Of a stretch of DNA of 64,000 nt, positions 10,654 through 19,143 are shown in pieces (positions within the stretch are counted from its first letter, which is position 1; each line of letters starts with the position of its first letter). The notes beneath the pieces were generated by a model, which was not told where the DNA came from, did no database searches, and saw only the letters and a list, made by a program, of their open reading frames with translations. Both the position numbers and the translations under genes were made by a program. The DNA is taken from NCBI RefSeq assembly GCF_900100605.1, contig NZ_FNCN01000004.1, positions 1-64,000 on the forward strand, written 5' to 3'. This DNA comes from Sinosporangium album. GTDB lineage: Bacteria; Actinomycetota; Actinomycetes; Streptosporangiales; Streptosporangiaceae.

Positions 10654-11676
10654 CTAGCGCAGCTTGGTGCCGGCGGACTTGAGGTGCTGGGCGGCCTCCA
10701 CCACGCGGGCGGCCATGGACGCCTCGGCGGCCTTGCCGTACGAGCGCGGGTCGTAGACCTTCTTGTTGCCGACCTCGCCGTCCACCTTGAGAACGCCGTC
10801 ATAGTTGGTGAACATGTGAGCGGCGATCGGGCGGGTGAAGGCGTACTGCGTGTCGGTGTCGATGTTCATCTTGACGACACCGTAGGAGATGGCCTCGTGG
10901 ATCTCGTGCAGCTCCGAGCCGGAGCCGCCGTGGAAGACGAGGTCGAACGGCCTGTCCTTGCCGAACTTCGCGCCGACGGCCTCCTGGATCTCCTTCAGGA
11001 CGGTCGGGCGCAGCTTGACGTGGCCCGGCTTGTAGACGCCGTGCACGTTGCCGAACGTCGCCGCGAGCATGTAGCGCCCGTGGTCGCCCACGCCGACGGC
11101 CTCAGCGGTCGCGATCGCGTCCTCGGCCGTGGTGTAGAGCTTCTCGTTCATCTCGCCGACGACGCCGTCCTCCTCGCCGCCGACGACGCCGATCTCCATC
11201 TCCATGATGATCTTCGCCGCCGCGCACTTTTCGAGGAGCTCGGCCGCGATCTGGAGGTTCTCCTCCAGCGGTACGGCGGAGCCGTCCCACATGTGGGACT
11301 GGAACAGCGGGTCCTGGCCCCTGGCCACCCGCTCCCGCGAGATCTCGATCAGCGGGCGCATGAAGCCGTCGAGCTTGTTCTTCGGGCAGTGGTCGGTGTG
11401 CAGAGCGATCGTGACCGGGTATTTCTCAGCCACGACCCGGGCGTATTCCGCCAGCGCCACAGAGCCGGTCACCATGTCCTTGACCGTGGTGCCGGAAAGA
11501 AACTCCGCACCGCCCGTCGAGACCTGGATGATTCCGTCGCTCTCAGCTTCGGCGAAACCGCGCAGGGCGGCATTCAACGTCTGTGACGACGTCACATTGA
11601 TCGCCGGGTAGGCGAATCCGCCCGCCTTGGCCCGGTCGAGCATCTCCGCATAGACCTCTGGCGTCGCTATAGGCAT
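10654..11676 (-). CDS. fba: Fructose-bisphosphate aldolase, class II
   Basis: Zinc-dependent aldolase that interconverts fructose-1,6-bisphosphate with dihydroxyacetone phosphate and glyceraldehyde-3-phosphate. The 340-residue reading begins at ATG 11676 (MPIATPEVYAEML), with AGGGAG a few bases upstream. The open frame extends much further, but without conservation. IALHTDHCPKNK holds the catalytic Asp and a Zn histidine, EMEIGVVGGEEDG is the active-site loop, and LVFHGGSGS with the downstream VKMNIDTDTQ binds phosphate and the substrate. All metal ligands seem present. Cytosolic; first gene of the fba - DUF3151 gene - purA run. Confidence 0.96.
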   Translation of the reverse strand: MPIATPEVYAEMLDRAKAGGFAYPAINVTSSQTLNAALRGFAEAESDGIIQVSTGGAEFLSGTTVKDMVTGSVALAEYARVVAEKYPVTIALHTDHCPKNKLDGFMRPLIEISRERVARGQDPLFQSHMWDGSAVPLEENLQIAAELLEKCAAAKIIMEMEIGVVGGEEDGVVGEMNEKLYTTAEDAIATAEAVGVGDHGRYMLAATFGNVHGVYKPGHVKLRPTVLKEIQEAVGAKFGKDRPFDLVFHGGSGSELHEIHEAISYGVVKMNIDTDTQYAFTRPIAAHMFTNYDGVLKVDGEVGNKKVYDPRSYGKAAEASMAARVVEAAQHLKSAGTKLR

Positions 11677-11830
11677 CGTTATCTCCCTGGAGACGGCGGT
11701 ATACGACTTACCGTTGGCCAGTATCCCGCGTCGGGGTGGCCGAGTGTGCAGGGGCATGCCGCCTACGGAGGTGTCCGCCCGTCTGTCGCTACCGGTGGTG
11801 TAGTGATTACGGAGAGTAAGATCCCGGAGG

Positions 11831-12541
11831 GTGGACACTCTCGGGAACCTTCTTGATCCGAAGTGGTGGCTGAGCCTTCTCGGGCCGTTCGCCACGGTCG
11901 GTGTGCTCGGCATCGTCTTCGCGGAAACCGGCTTGCTGATCGGGTTTTTCCTGCCTGGAGACTCCCTGCTGGTCGCCGCGGGGGTGTTCAGCACCGCGCA
12001 GGCCGCCAAGGCCATCCCCGGTCTCTCGCCGCTCTCCTTTCCCGTGCTGCTCGTGTTCACCCCGCTGTGCGCCATCGCGGGCGCGCAGCTCGGCCACCAT
12101 CTGGGGGCGAAATACGGCCGAAGGCTCTTCGATCGGCCCGGATCACGCGTGTTCCGCCAGGAATACGTGGACAAGGCGGAGCACTATTTCGAGAAGTTCG
12201 GCCCGGCCAGGGCGGTCGTTCTTGCGAGGTTCATTCCGATTGTCCGCACCTTCCTCAACCCCGTCGCCGGCATGCTCGGCATGGACTCCAAACGCTTCTT
12301 CCTGTGGAACTGCGTGGGAGCCGTCGTCTGGACCGATGGGCTGCTGATATTCGGACGGTTCGTCGGCATGGCCGTGCCCGATATCGATAGATACATTCTT
12401 CCCGGCGCGGCGGTCGTCATCGCGCTGTCGCTCATTCCCATCGTCCGCGAGATCGTGAAAGCACGCCGCGACCGGCGCAGGGCTCGGCGCGAGCGCGGGG
12501 ATCAGCGCCGAGCGCGCTCTAGGACGAACGCTCAGCCCTGA
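11831..12541 (+). CDS. DedA-family (SNARE-associated/VTT) membrane protein
   Basis: A 236-residue integral membrane protein with about five hydrophobic segments and a very basic tail (residues ~205-236). Family hallmarks are visible: FAETGLLIGFFLPGDSLL near the N-terminus, GHHLGAKYGRRLF, and FEKFGPARAVVLARFIPIVRTFLNPVAGMLGM, which contains the essential arginines. DedA proteins act in lipid and undecaprenyl-phosphate transport and membrane homeostasis. The start is a GTG with GGAGG almost touching it, an unusually short spacing, but no better start exists in frame. Confidence 0.9.
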   Translation: MDTLGNLLDPKWWLSLLGPFATVGVLGIVFAETGLLIGFFLPGDSLLVAAGVFSTAQAAKAIPGLSPLSFPVLLVFTPLCAIAGAQLGHHLGAKYGRRLFDRPGSRVFRQEYVDKAEHYFEKFGPARAVVLARFIPIVRTFLNPVAGMLGMDSKRFFLWNCVGAVVWTDGLLIFGRFVGMAVPDIDRYILPGAAVVIALSLIPIVREIVKARRDRRRARRERGDQRRARSRTNAQP

Positions 12542-12731
12542 AGACCTGGCGTTCACCCGCGGTCGCGGCCGAACGCGGCACACCGTTCACCTCGACCCTG
12601 ACGGCGCCCGCGTCGGCGAGCACCGCGGCCCCGCCGGCGAGCGCCTCCTGCCCGGGCCGCCCCTCCACGGGAGGCTTTTGGCCCGCCCCTCGCGGCCGGT
12701 TCGACCGCTCCGCCTACCATGATCCCGATTG

Positions 12732-12770
12732 GTGTCGTTGAGACCTGTCGTTGAGACGTGTCGTTGAGAC
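12732..12770 (+). repeat. Three tandem 13-bp repeats before the channel gene
   Basis: Consecutive copies of (G/C)TGTCGTTGAGAC occupy 12732-12744, 12745-12757 and 12758-12770, ending only 20 bases before the channel start codon and just ahead of its ribosome-binding site. They could be operator copies or slippage products. Confidence 0.85.
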
Positions 12771-12789
12771 TACGAGGGAGTCATGCTCG

Positions 12790-13671
12790 ATGCCGAGTAG
12801 GCAGCAACTCCGGCAGCTTCTTGAACATAGGTTCACCCAGCGGGCCGTCGTCACGGTCATCGTCATCAACGCCGTCACCATCGGCTGCGAGACCAGCGCC
12901 TACCTGATGGAGCACGTCGGCACGCTGCTCCACGCCATCGACCGGATCGCACTGGCGATCTTCACCGTCGAGCTCGCCGTCCGCCTGTACGCCTACGGGC
13001 GCGCGTTCTGGTCCGACCCCTGGAACTGGTTCGACGCGATCATCGTGCTGGTCGCGCTGGTGCCCGCCTCGGGACCGACCTCGATACTGCGGTCGCTGCG
13101 CATCCTGCGAGCGCTGCGGCTGGTCTCCGCCGTGCCCAGCATGCGCCGCGTGGTCGGCGCGCTGCTGACCGCCATGCCGGGCATGGCGTCCATTATCGGT
13201 CTGCTGACACTTCTGATCTACATCGCCGCGGTGGTCGCCACCAAGCTGTTCGGCGAGATCGTTCCCGACCGTTTCGACGAGTTGCCCCGCTCGCTGTTCA
13301 CGTTGTTCCAGATCATGACCGGCGACGACTGGGGGAGCGTCGCCCAAGAGGTCATGCGGCACAAGCCGTGGGCGTGGATCTTCTTCATCGCCTACATCCT
13401 GATGTCGACCTTCGTCGCCCTGAACCTGTTCATCGCGGTGGTGGTCAACGCGATGGACGACGCCGAGTCCTCCCCGGCCGAGGCGCGCGCCGAGGCCGAC
13501 ATCCACGAACTGAGGGAGGAGCTGGCGGCGGTCAACGCCAAGCTCGACAAGTTGCTGGCCCGGCAGGCGGGCGACACGGCCTCGGCCCAGACCGTGCCCC
13601 ACGGCCCTGTTCCGCGCGGCCCAGTGCCGCACGGCCCTGTTCCGCACGGCCGTCAGGGCTCCACGCACTGA
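12790..13671 (+). CDS. Voltage-gated cation channel (single-domain, BacNav-like)
   Basis: A 293-residue, six-helix channel subunit expected to form tetramers in the plasma membrane. S1-S3 lie at about 18-92. S4 carries Arg at every third residue (101, 104, 107, 110). The pore loop has FTLFQIMTGDDWGS at about 170-183, and S6 with the conserved asparagine (LNLFIAVVVNAM) at 197-222. A C-terminal coiled coil (about 230-262) is typical of bacterial sodium channels, followed by PHGPVP repeats. The filter TGDDW replaces the usual TLESW and resembles the domain-II filter of animal calcium channels, so Ca2+ selectivity is plausible. ATG 12790 has GAGGGAG 9 bases upstream. Confidence 0.9.
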   Translation: MPSRQQLRQLLEHRFTQRAVVTVIVINAVTIGCETSAYLMEHVGTLLHAIDRIALAIFTVELAVRLYAYGRAFWSDPWNWFDAIIVLVALVPASGPTSILRSLRILRALRLVSAVPSMRRVVGALLTAMPGMASIIGLLTLLIYIAAVVATKLFGEIVPDRFDELPRSLFTLFQIMTGDDWGSVAQEVMRHKPWAWIFFIAYILMSTFVALNLFIAVVVNAMDDAESSPAEARAEADIHELREELAAVNAKLDKLLARQAGDTASAQTVPHGPVPRGPVPHGPVPHGRQGSTH

Positions 13672-13758
13672 GCGCCAGGCCCGGTGAAGCCCACGGGTGA
13701 ACCCCACCGGTGGGACGCACGGTCAGAGGCGGGCTAGAGGTCGGCTGGAGGGGGTCGG

Positions 13759-14292
13759 CTAGAGGCCGAGGTCGGCGAGGGTGAACGCCGTGCGGTACGG
13801 CAGGCCGGTGGAGGCCAGGCGCTCGCCCGCGCCGCGGTCGACGATCGTGGCGATGCCCACGACCACCGCGCCGGCCTCCTGGAGGGCTTCGACGGCGGTG
13901 AGGACCGAGCCGCCCGTGGTGGAGGTGTCCTCGACGGCGAGCACCCGGCGGCCCGCCACATCGGGCCCTTCGACCCGGCGCTGGAGGCCGTGGGCCTTCT
14001 CGCTCTTGCGGACGACGAAGGCGTCGAGCGACCGGCCTCGCGAGGCCGCCGCGTGCAGCATGGCCGTCGCCACGGGGTCGGCGCCGAGGGTGAGGCCGCC
14101 CACGGCGTCGTAGCCGAGGTCTTCGGTCAGGTCGAGCATCACCTGGCCGACGAGCGGGGCCGCGGTTCCGTCGAGAGTGACCCGGCGCAGGTCGACGTAG
14201 AAGTCGGCCTCCTTGCCCGAGGACAGCGTGACGCGGCCGTGCACGACGCCCTTGGACTTGATCTCGGCCAGCAGGTTCTCTCGATTGCTCAT
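13759..14292 (-). CDS. pyrE: Orotate phosphoribosyltransferase
   Basis: Couples orotate to PRPP, giving OMP in pyrimidine synthesis. The 177-residue length is right. HGRVTLSSGKEADFYVDLRR is the N-terminal orotate/PRPP region, and RRVLAVEDTSTTGGSVLTAV is the acidic PRPP-binding signature; both are complete. I chose ATG 14292 (MSNRENLLAEI); a GTG two codons earlier is possible. No strong ribosome-binding site is seen for either. It is a single gene here, convergent with the channel gene and separated from the rest of the pyr pathway. Confidence 0.95.
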   Translation of the reverse strand: MSNRENLLAEIKSKGVVHGRVTLSSGKEADFYVDLRRVTLDGTAAPLVGQVMLDLTEDLGYDAVGGLTLGADPVATAMLHAAASRGRSLDAFVVRKSEKAHGLQRRVEGPDVAGRRVLAVEDTSTTGGSVLTAVEALQEAGAVVVGIATIVDRGAGERLASTGLPYRTAFTLADLGL

Positions 14293-14329
14293 GAGCACAG
14301 CCTAGGGGGCCGCCGAGAGGCGTCGGCAT

Positions 14330-14432
14330 GGGGCTGCAGGCAGGGTCGCGGGCGGGGTCGCAGGGGTGTTGGGCAGGGTCGCAGGCGGGGTCGCGGGCAG
14401 AGGTGTGGACAGGGGTGTGGACAGGTTGCGGG
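14330..14432. repeat. Degenerate GC-rich short repeats
   Basis: Imperfect copies of GGGTCGCRGGCGG and of GGTGTGGACAGG fill most of the pyrE-to-sigma-gene interval. No coding or terminator structure is evident. Confidence 0.5.
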
Positions 14433-14581
14433 TCCGGTGTCGGGCCCTGATTGTCCGCCTCCGCGCAGCAGTGCGACTTTCGAGTTTCGGCTTGTCGGGG
14501 GCAAAGACTTGACTTCGGTTTAGCTGGGACAAGGCATGCGGAATGATTTGCCGGGCAACCCCGCGTAATCGTGAGGTCACT

Positions 14582-17368
14582 ATGAGTGTTGAATCCCGGC
14601 AAAGCGATGCTGACCTACTCCAAGCCGTGCGATCCGGCAGTGCCTCGGCATATGGAGAGCTCTACGAGCGGCACGTCATGACCGCACGTGCGCTCGCCCG
14701 GCAACTGGTCCGGGGCGAGAGCGAGGTCGAGGACGTCGTGGCGGAGGCGTTCACGAGGATTCTCGACCTCCTCCGCAGGGGAGGGGGGCCGGAGTCGGCC
14801 TTCCGGCCGTACCTGCTGACGGCGGTGCGCCACACGGTCTACGACCGTACGCGGGTGGAGGCCCGCCAGGTGCCGACCGGGGAGATCGAGGACTTCGACT
14901 CCGGCCGACCGTTCGTCGACCCCGCCCTGGCCGGGCTCGAACGCACCATGGTGGCGCGTGCCTTCCTGTCGCTGCCGGAGCGCTGGCGCATGGTGCTGTG
15001 GCACACCGAGGTCGAGAGCGAACGCCCCGCCGACATCGCGCCTCTGCTGGGGCTGTCGGCCAACGGCGTGGCGGCGCTGGCCTACCGCGCGCGTGAGGGG
15101 TTGCGGCAGGCTTACCTGCGGATGCACCTGGCGGCCGAGCCGCATCAGGACTGCGTGCCCACGCTGGACAGGCTGGGCGCCTACGTGCGGGGCGGGCTCG
15201 CCAAGCGCGACACCAAGCTGGTGGACGACCACTTGGCCGACTGCGCCGAGTGCCGTGCGGCCTTCCTCGACCTCGCCGACGTCAACCAGCGCATCCACGA
15301 GTTCATCGGGCCGCTCATCGTCGGACCGGTGCTCGCCGGCTACCTCGGGGGTCTCGCCAAGGGCGGCGTCGTGGCGGGCGGTGCAGGGGCGGGCGGTGCC
15401 ATCGGCGGCCGGCTCGCCTGGTGGCACCGCGCGCCCAAGCAGCAGGCCGCCGTGGTCGGTACGGCTGCCGCCGCCGCAGCCGCGGTGGTCATCGCGGCCA
15501 TGCTCGTCTCCGGCGAGGACCGCGTACGGCCGACGCCCCCGTCCGTCGCCGCGCCGGTCGTGTCGGCCCAGCCGCCGCCTCCCGTCGAACCGGACCCGAA
15601 GCCCGAGCCGAAACCTGAGCCGAAGCCCGAGCCGAAACCCGAGCCGCGGCCCACCTCCGAGCCGGGGCCGCGGGTGGTCGCGCCCGCTCTGCGGCCGGTG
15701 AAGCCGTGGACTGCGCCGCGTACGCGCATGGCCGCGCCGCGCGTCGTGGCGTCGATCGCACCGTTGGGCGCGCTCGTACGCTCGCAGCCCGGCATCGTGG
15801 GCGTCCGCCTGCGCAACCTCGGCAAGGGCCCGAGCAAGCAGATCGTGGCGATCGTCGTGCTTCCTGCGAAGGTCAGCCTTGTGCCCAGCGCGCGGGGCGA
15901 CAGGGGAGTCGGGCTGGTCGAGCTCGCCGGGCCGGCGGGCACGGCTGACACAGAGGGCACGGCGGGCACGGCGGGCACAGTGGGCACAGTGGGCACAGTG
16001 GGCACGGCGGGCACGGTGGACGGCTGGTCGTGCCGTCCCGACGACGATGGCGCCCGATGTGCGCGGGGGCCGCTCGCGCCGGGGCAGTCGACCGCCGTCT
16101 TCCTGCGCGTCCTGGTGGCCGCCGATGCTCCGGAGGGGAGCGGCCCCTCCGTCCGGATCATCGGTGCGGGGAAGGAGATCGAGGCGTCGGCGGGGTCCGG
16201 GGTGCGCGCCCTCGGCGCGTCGGCGCGGTTCGCCGTCGACGGCAGAGTGCTGACCCGCACGGTGGGCAACACGCTGATGGGATGCCCGGTGGGCAGCCGC
16301 GCCTGTGACCGCGCCGTGCGCTCCCGGTCGGGCGACGCCCGTGACAACGACCTGTGGCGGTTGAAGCCGCTGGACCTCGACGATGACCCGGACACGGCCA
16401 ACTCCAGCGCCGCCCGGCTCGACCTTCCGGCCGAAGGACGGATCGTGTGGGCCGGGCTCTACTGGTCGGCGTCCACCCGGCCGGGGGAGGCCACGATCAA
16501 GTTCCGGCCTCCGGGCCGCAAACGTTATGTGACCCTCAAGGCCACCGATGTGGTCACCCGTGACATGCCCGCGGGGCCTGCCTACCAGGCTTTCGCGGAT
16601 GTGACCCGGCTGGTGGATGAGGCGCGCATGGGGGACCGTGCCGAGTCGGTGCACGAGAACCGCTCCGGCGCAGGGAAGGAGAGGGAGGCGGCCAACGCGA
16701 AGGACGGCGGCAGGGGCGGCAAGGCGGAGCGGGCGGCCCTCTCGTACGGCGCGGCGGTCGAGCGGAGGGCGGCGGACAACCAGCCGTCGGACCGGGACAA
16801 GGGCCGAGATGGGGACCGGGACAAGGACAGGGACGGGGAGGCGGACAAGGACAAGGACAAGGACAAGGACAAGGAGCGTGAGCCGGACGCGGAGGACGGC
16901 CTGTGGTGGGTCGCGGACGCCAAGCTCCGGCCGGGGGTGTCCACGTACGCGGGGTGGAGCCTGGTGGTGATCGCCACCGATCCGCGCCGGCCGTACAGCC
17001 AGGCGGTGGTGATGGACACGGCGAGTGTCATCGAGCCGGGCAAGGCGTTGGAGCTGCCGGTGGGCGGGCTCGCGCCGACGGCGGTGCCGGCGCGCGTGGG
17101 GCTGGTGACGTGGGAGGGCGATCCGGGGCTGGGCGGGGATCGGGTGTCGCTCGGCGGTGCCGTACTGAAGCCCGCGGGAGGCGACCGCGTGCCGGAGAAC
17201 GTCTTCGACGGGTCGGCGGAGGGCGCGGTCGACCGCCGGTTGACGTTCGGCGTGGATGTGGATGTGTTCCGGCCTGTTCTGGGTCAGGAGCCCGTGTTGC
17301 GGGTGTCCACTCGGGAAGATGTGGTGCTGTTCGGCGTGGCGGTGGTGGGTGTGCGTGCACGATCCTGA
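14582..17368 (+). CDS. ECF-type sigma factor fused to zinc-finger, membrane and extracytoplasmic domains
   Basis: A 928-residue single protein. Residues 1-185 are an ECF sigma factor: region 2 with GSASAYGELYERHV and EDVVAEAFTRIL, and region 4 with FLSLPERWRMVLWHTEVE and LLGLSANGVAALAYRAREGL. About 200-235 is a zf-HC2 finger (HLADCAECRAA) of the anti-sigma type. A single membrane helix at about 290-310 is followed by a Pro-Glu-Pro-Lys spacer (340-360). The long outer part has an Ig-like region, a GTAGTVGTV low-complexity stretch (~450-480), a surface-protein-like module (GLYWSA, YQAFADVTRLV) and a DKDKDK insert (~735-765). It thus resembles sigma, anti-sigma and sensor in one chain. Start ATG 14582; no separate anti-sigma gene is adjacent. 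Confidence 0.85.
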   Translation: MSVESRQSDADLLQAVRSGSASAYGELYERHVMTARALARQLVRGESEVEDVVAEAFTRILDLLRRGGGPESAFRPYLLTAVRHTVYDRTRVEARQVPTGEIEDFDSGRPFVDPALAGLERTMVARAFLSLPERWRMVLWHTEVESERPADIAPLLGLSANGVAALAYRAREGLRQAYLRMHLAAEPHQDCVPTLDRLGAYVRGGLAKRDTKLVDDHLADCAECRAAFLDLADVNQRIHEFIGPLIVGPVLAGYLGGLAKGGVVAGGAGAGGAIGGRLAWWHRAPKQQAAVVGTAAAAAAAVVIAAMLVSGEDRVRPTPPSVAAPVVSAQPPPPVEPDPKPEPKPEPKPEPKPEPRPTSEPGPRVVAPALRPVKPWTAPRTRMAAPRVVASIAPLGALVRSQPGIVGVRLRNLGKGPSKQIVAIVVLPAKVSLVPSARGDRGVGLVELAGPAGTADTEGTAGTAGTVGTVGTVGTAGTVDGWSCRPDDDGARCARGPLAPGQSTAVFLRVLVAADAPEGSGPSVRIIGAGKEIEASAGSGVRALGASARFAVDGRVLTRTVGNTLMGCPVGSRACDRAVRSRSGDARDNDLWRLKPLDLDDDPDTANSSAARLDLPAEGRIVWAGLYWSASTRPGEATIKFRPPGRKRYVTLKATDVVTRDMPAGPAYQAFADVTRLVDEARMGDRAESVHENRSGAGKEREAANAKDGGRGGKAERAALSYGAAVERRAADNQPSDRDKGRDGDRDKDRDGEADKDKDKDKDKEREPDAEDGLWWVADAKLRPGVSTYAGWSLVVIATDPRRPYSQAVVMDTASVIEPGKALELPVGGLAPTAVPARVGLVTWEGDPGLGGDRVSLGGAVLKPAGGDRVPENVFDGSAEGAVDRRLTFGVDVDVFRPVLGQEPVLRVSTREDVVLFGVAVVGVRARS
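15597..15650 (+). repeat. 12-bp coding repeats (Pro-Lys-Pro-Glu)
   Basis: Near-perfect repeats of CCGAGCCGAAAC/G encode the PEPKPEPK spacer directly after the membrane helix of the sigma fusion, probably a wall-spanning linker. Confidence 0.8.
16835..16880 (+). repeat. 6-bp GACAAG microsatellite in coding sequence
   Basis: Tandem GACAAG/GACCGG hexamers encode DKDKDK within the extracytoplasmic part of the sigma fusion. Their in-frame length means slippage would change only linker length. Confidence 0.8.
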
Positions 17369-17842
17369 CCGCCGGAACGATCCCCACTTTTTCGGGCGCG
17401 ATAACAGGACAAAATGGTACGGTCTCCGTGAACGCTCGACTGAGGGACGTTCCGGCGACCATCCGTTGACTTCGGTAGGGCTGTGTCGTCGGACCTGCTT
17501 TACGTCGGGCGCGACAGAATCAACCGTGATTCACCCCGAGCACGACCTGTCAAGGTTCTTCGTTCCGCCGCGTGCCGCGGACGATCGCGGTCGACCGGCA
17601 GGAGCCGGCTCGGTCGTACTGTCGGGCGCGTGAAGCGGATGAACAATGCTCAGTGAACCTTTTCATTTGTTTGTGGGATCCGGATAGCGCACGCCGTCCA
17701 CGGCGGGCCTCAGTTCCGCCTCTAGACCACGAAGCGGATGAAAAAAGGCCACCGGCATGACTACCCTGGGAAACGGCCGCGCGTCCTGCTCTGAGGGAGA
17801 TGGAGCCGACGGGTCGTGCCACTCCAGGAAGGACGGTGTCGC
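17369..17842. other. 474-bp intergenic region, no gene recognised
   Basis: I see no supported gene. It contains TTGACTTCGGT at 17466-17476, identical to 14509-14519 upstream of the sigma fusion, and two GAAGCGGATGAA copies near 17632 and 17731. It presumably holds the promoter of the NYN gene. Confidence 0.4.
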
Positions 17843-19051
17843 GTGGACCGCTGCGCGCTGTTCGTGGACGCAGGCTATCTCGTGGCCGACGGGGCGATGG
17901 CCGTACACGGCACCCGCCACCGGGAGGCCACCTCGTGGGACTTCCCCGGCCTGCTCCAGCTCGTGAGCGACCTCGCCCGTGAACGCACGGGGCTGCCGCT
18001 GCTGCGCTGCTACTGGTATGAGGCGACCGTCGAGGGCCGCAACACCGCGGAGCACGACGCGCTCGCCGAACTTCCCGGACTCAAGCTCAGACTGTCCCGC
18101 ATCCGCCCGGGGCGGCGCGAGGGCGTCGACGCGCAGGTGCACCGCGATCTGATGACGCTGGCGCGCAACAACGCCATCTGCGACGCGGTCGTGGTGAGCG
18201 GCGACGAGGATCTCACCCAGGCCATCTGCGACGCCCAGGATCTCGGCATCCGCGTCACCGTAATACAGATCGCCGCGGAGTCCTCGTTCGCGGCCTCCCG
18301 GACGCTGCGCAACGAGTGCGATGACATTGTCGAGATCGGCAGCGGCCAACTGCGGCCCTACGTGACCTTGGCGACCGGGGCCGACAGCGTGGTGGGCAAC
18401 GGCCACCAGCCGGGCGTGTCCACCGTGACGCAGCCGACCCACGGCCCGGGGGGCCACCTCGCCTCGCCGAACCGTTCGGCCGCGGGGCAGGCGCACCCGG
18501 CCTCGTCGGCGGGCGCGAGGGAGATCGGCGCGGGCGGCCATGCGAACGGGTCCACACCGGCCCCGGCCGCGCGCTCCCACGTGTCGCCCCCGGCTCCGCC
18601 CGCGTTGCCGGCTCTGCCGTCCTATCCGGCCTATTTGCACGACACCGCCTCGTCGCCGACCGCTTCGCAGAACACGACCGGCTCCCTCCCCGTCGTGCAC
18701 CCGCCCGCCGCGCCCACCTCGCCCGGCGTCTACCAGCCCCAGCCCGTCGGCGCCTACGGCGGCCCGCAGGCCGTGCCCGTGCCCGCGGCGACCGGTGGCG
18801 CCACCACGACGCTCGCGGAAGCCGTCAAGTCCGCCCATAAGGAGGGGCACGACTTCGGCGAGTCCGTCGCCCGCGACGCCCCCGCCCTGTGGCTGGAGGC
18901 GGTGCTCGCGCGCAAGCCTCGCATGCCCTCCGACCTGGAGGCCCGCCTGTTGCAGGGATCGGCGCTTCCCATCGACTTCCTGCTGCACGACGAAGTCCGC
19001 CACGCGCTGCGCCGCGGCTTCTGGGACGCCCTCGAACGCGCCCGCCGCTGA
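17843..19051 (+). CDS. NYN-domain (PIN-like) putative ribonuclease
   Basis: A 402-residue cytoplasmic protein. Residues 1-165 are a NYN/PIN-like nuclease domain: CALFVDAGYL with the first catalytic Asp, EGVDAQVHRDLMTLA with the second, and VVVSGDEDLTQAI with the third acidic cluster. Residues ~190-320 are a Pro/Ala/Ser/His-rich disordered linker. The last ~90 residues form a conserved-looking helical tail. GTG 17843 has AGGAAGGA nine bases upstream and begins exactly at the domain start. NYN proteins act in RNA processing or decay; the actual substrate is unknown. Confidence 0.85.
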   Translation: MDRCALFVDAGYLVADGAMAVHGTRHREATSWDFPGLLQLVSDLARERTGLPLLRCYWYEATVEGRNTAEHDALAELPGLKLRLSRIRPGRREGVDAQVHRDLMTLARNNAICDAVVVSGDEDLTQAICDAQDLGIRVTVIQIAAESSFAASRTLRNECDDIVEIGSGQLRPYVTLATGADSVVGNGHQPGVSTVTQPTHGPGGHLASPNRSAAGQAHPASSAGAREIGAGGHANGSTPAPAARSHVSPPAPPALPALPSYPAYLHDTASSPTASQNTTGSLPVVHPPAAPTSPGVYQPQPVGAYGGPQAVPVPAATGGATTTLAEAVKSAHKEGHDFGESVARDAPALWLEAVLARKPRMPSDLEARLLQGSALPIDFLLHDEVRHALRRGFWDALERARR

Positions 19052-19143
19052 TCGCCCACGCCCCCTCCGCCCGCCGTACGGCCCGCTCCCGCCTCACAGG
19101 AAGTTCACAGCGATCATTCGGCTGACGGGGAGATGATGGGGGG

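Noticed and set aside
12519-12680. Minus-strand ~50-codon frame downstream of dedA (EALAGGAAVLADAGAVRVEV...)
   Set aside because: Protein-like composition and a possible GTG start, but no ribosome-binding site, no recognised family, and it overlaps the dedA end; it might be a gene relic.
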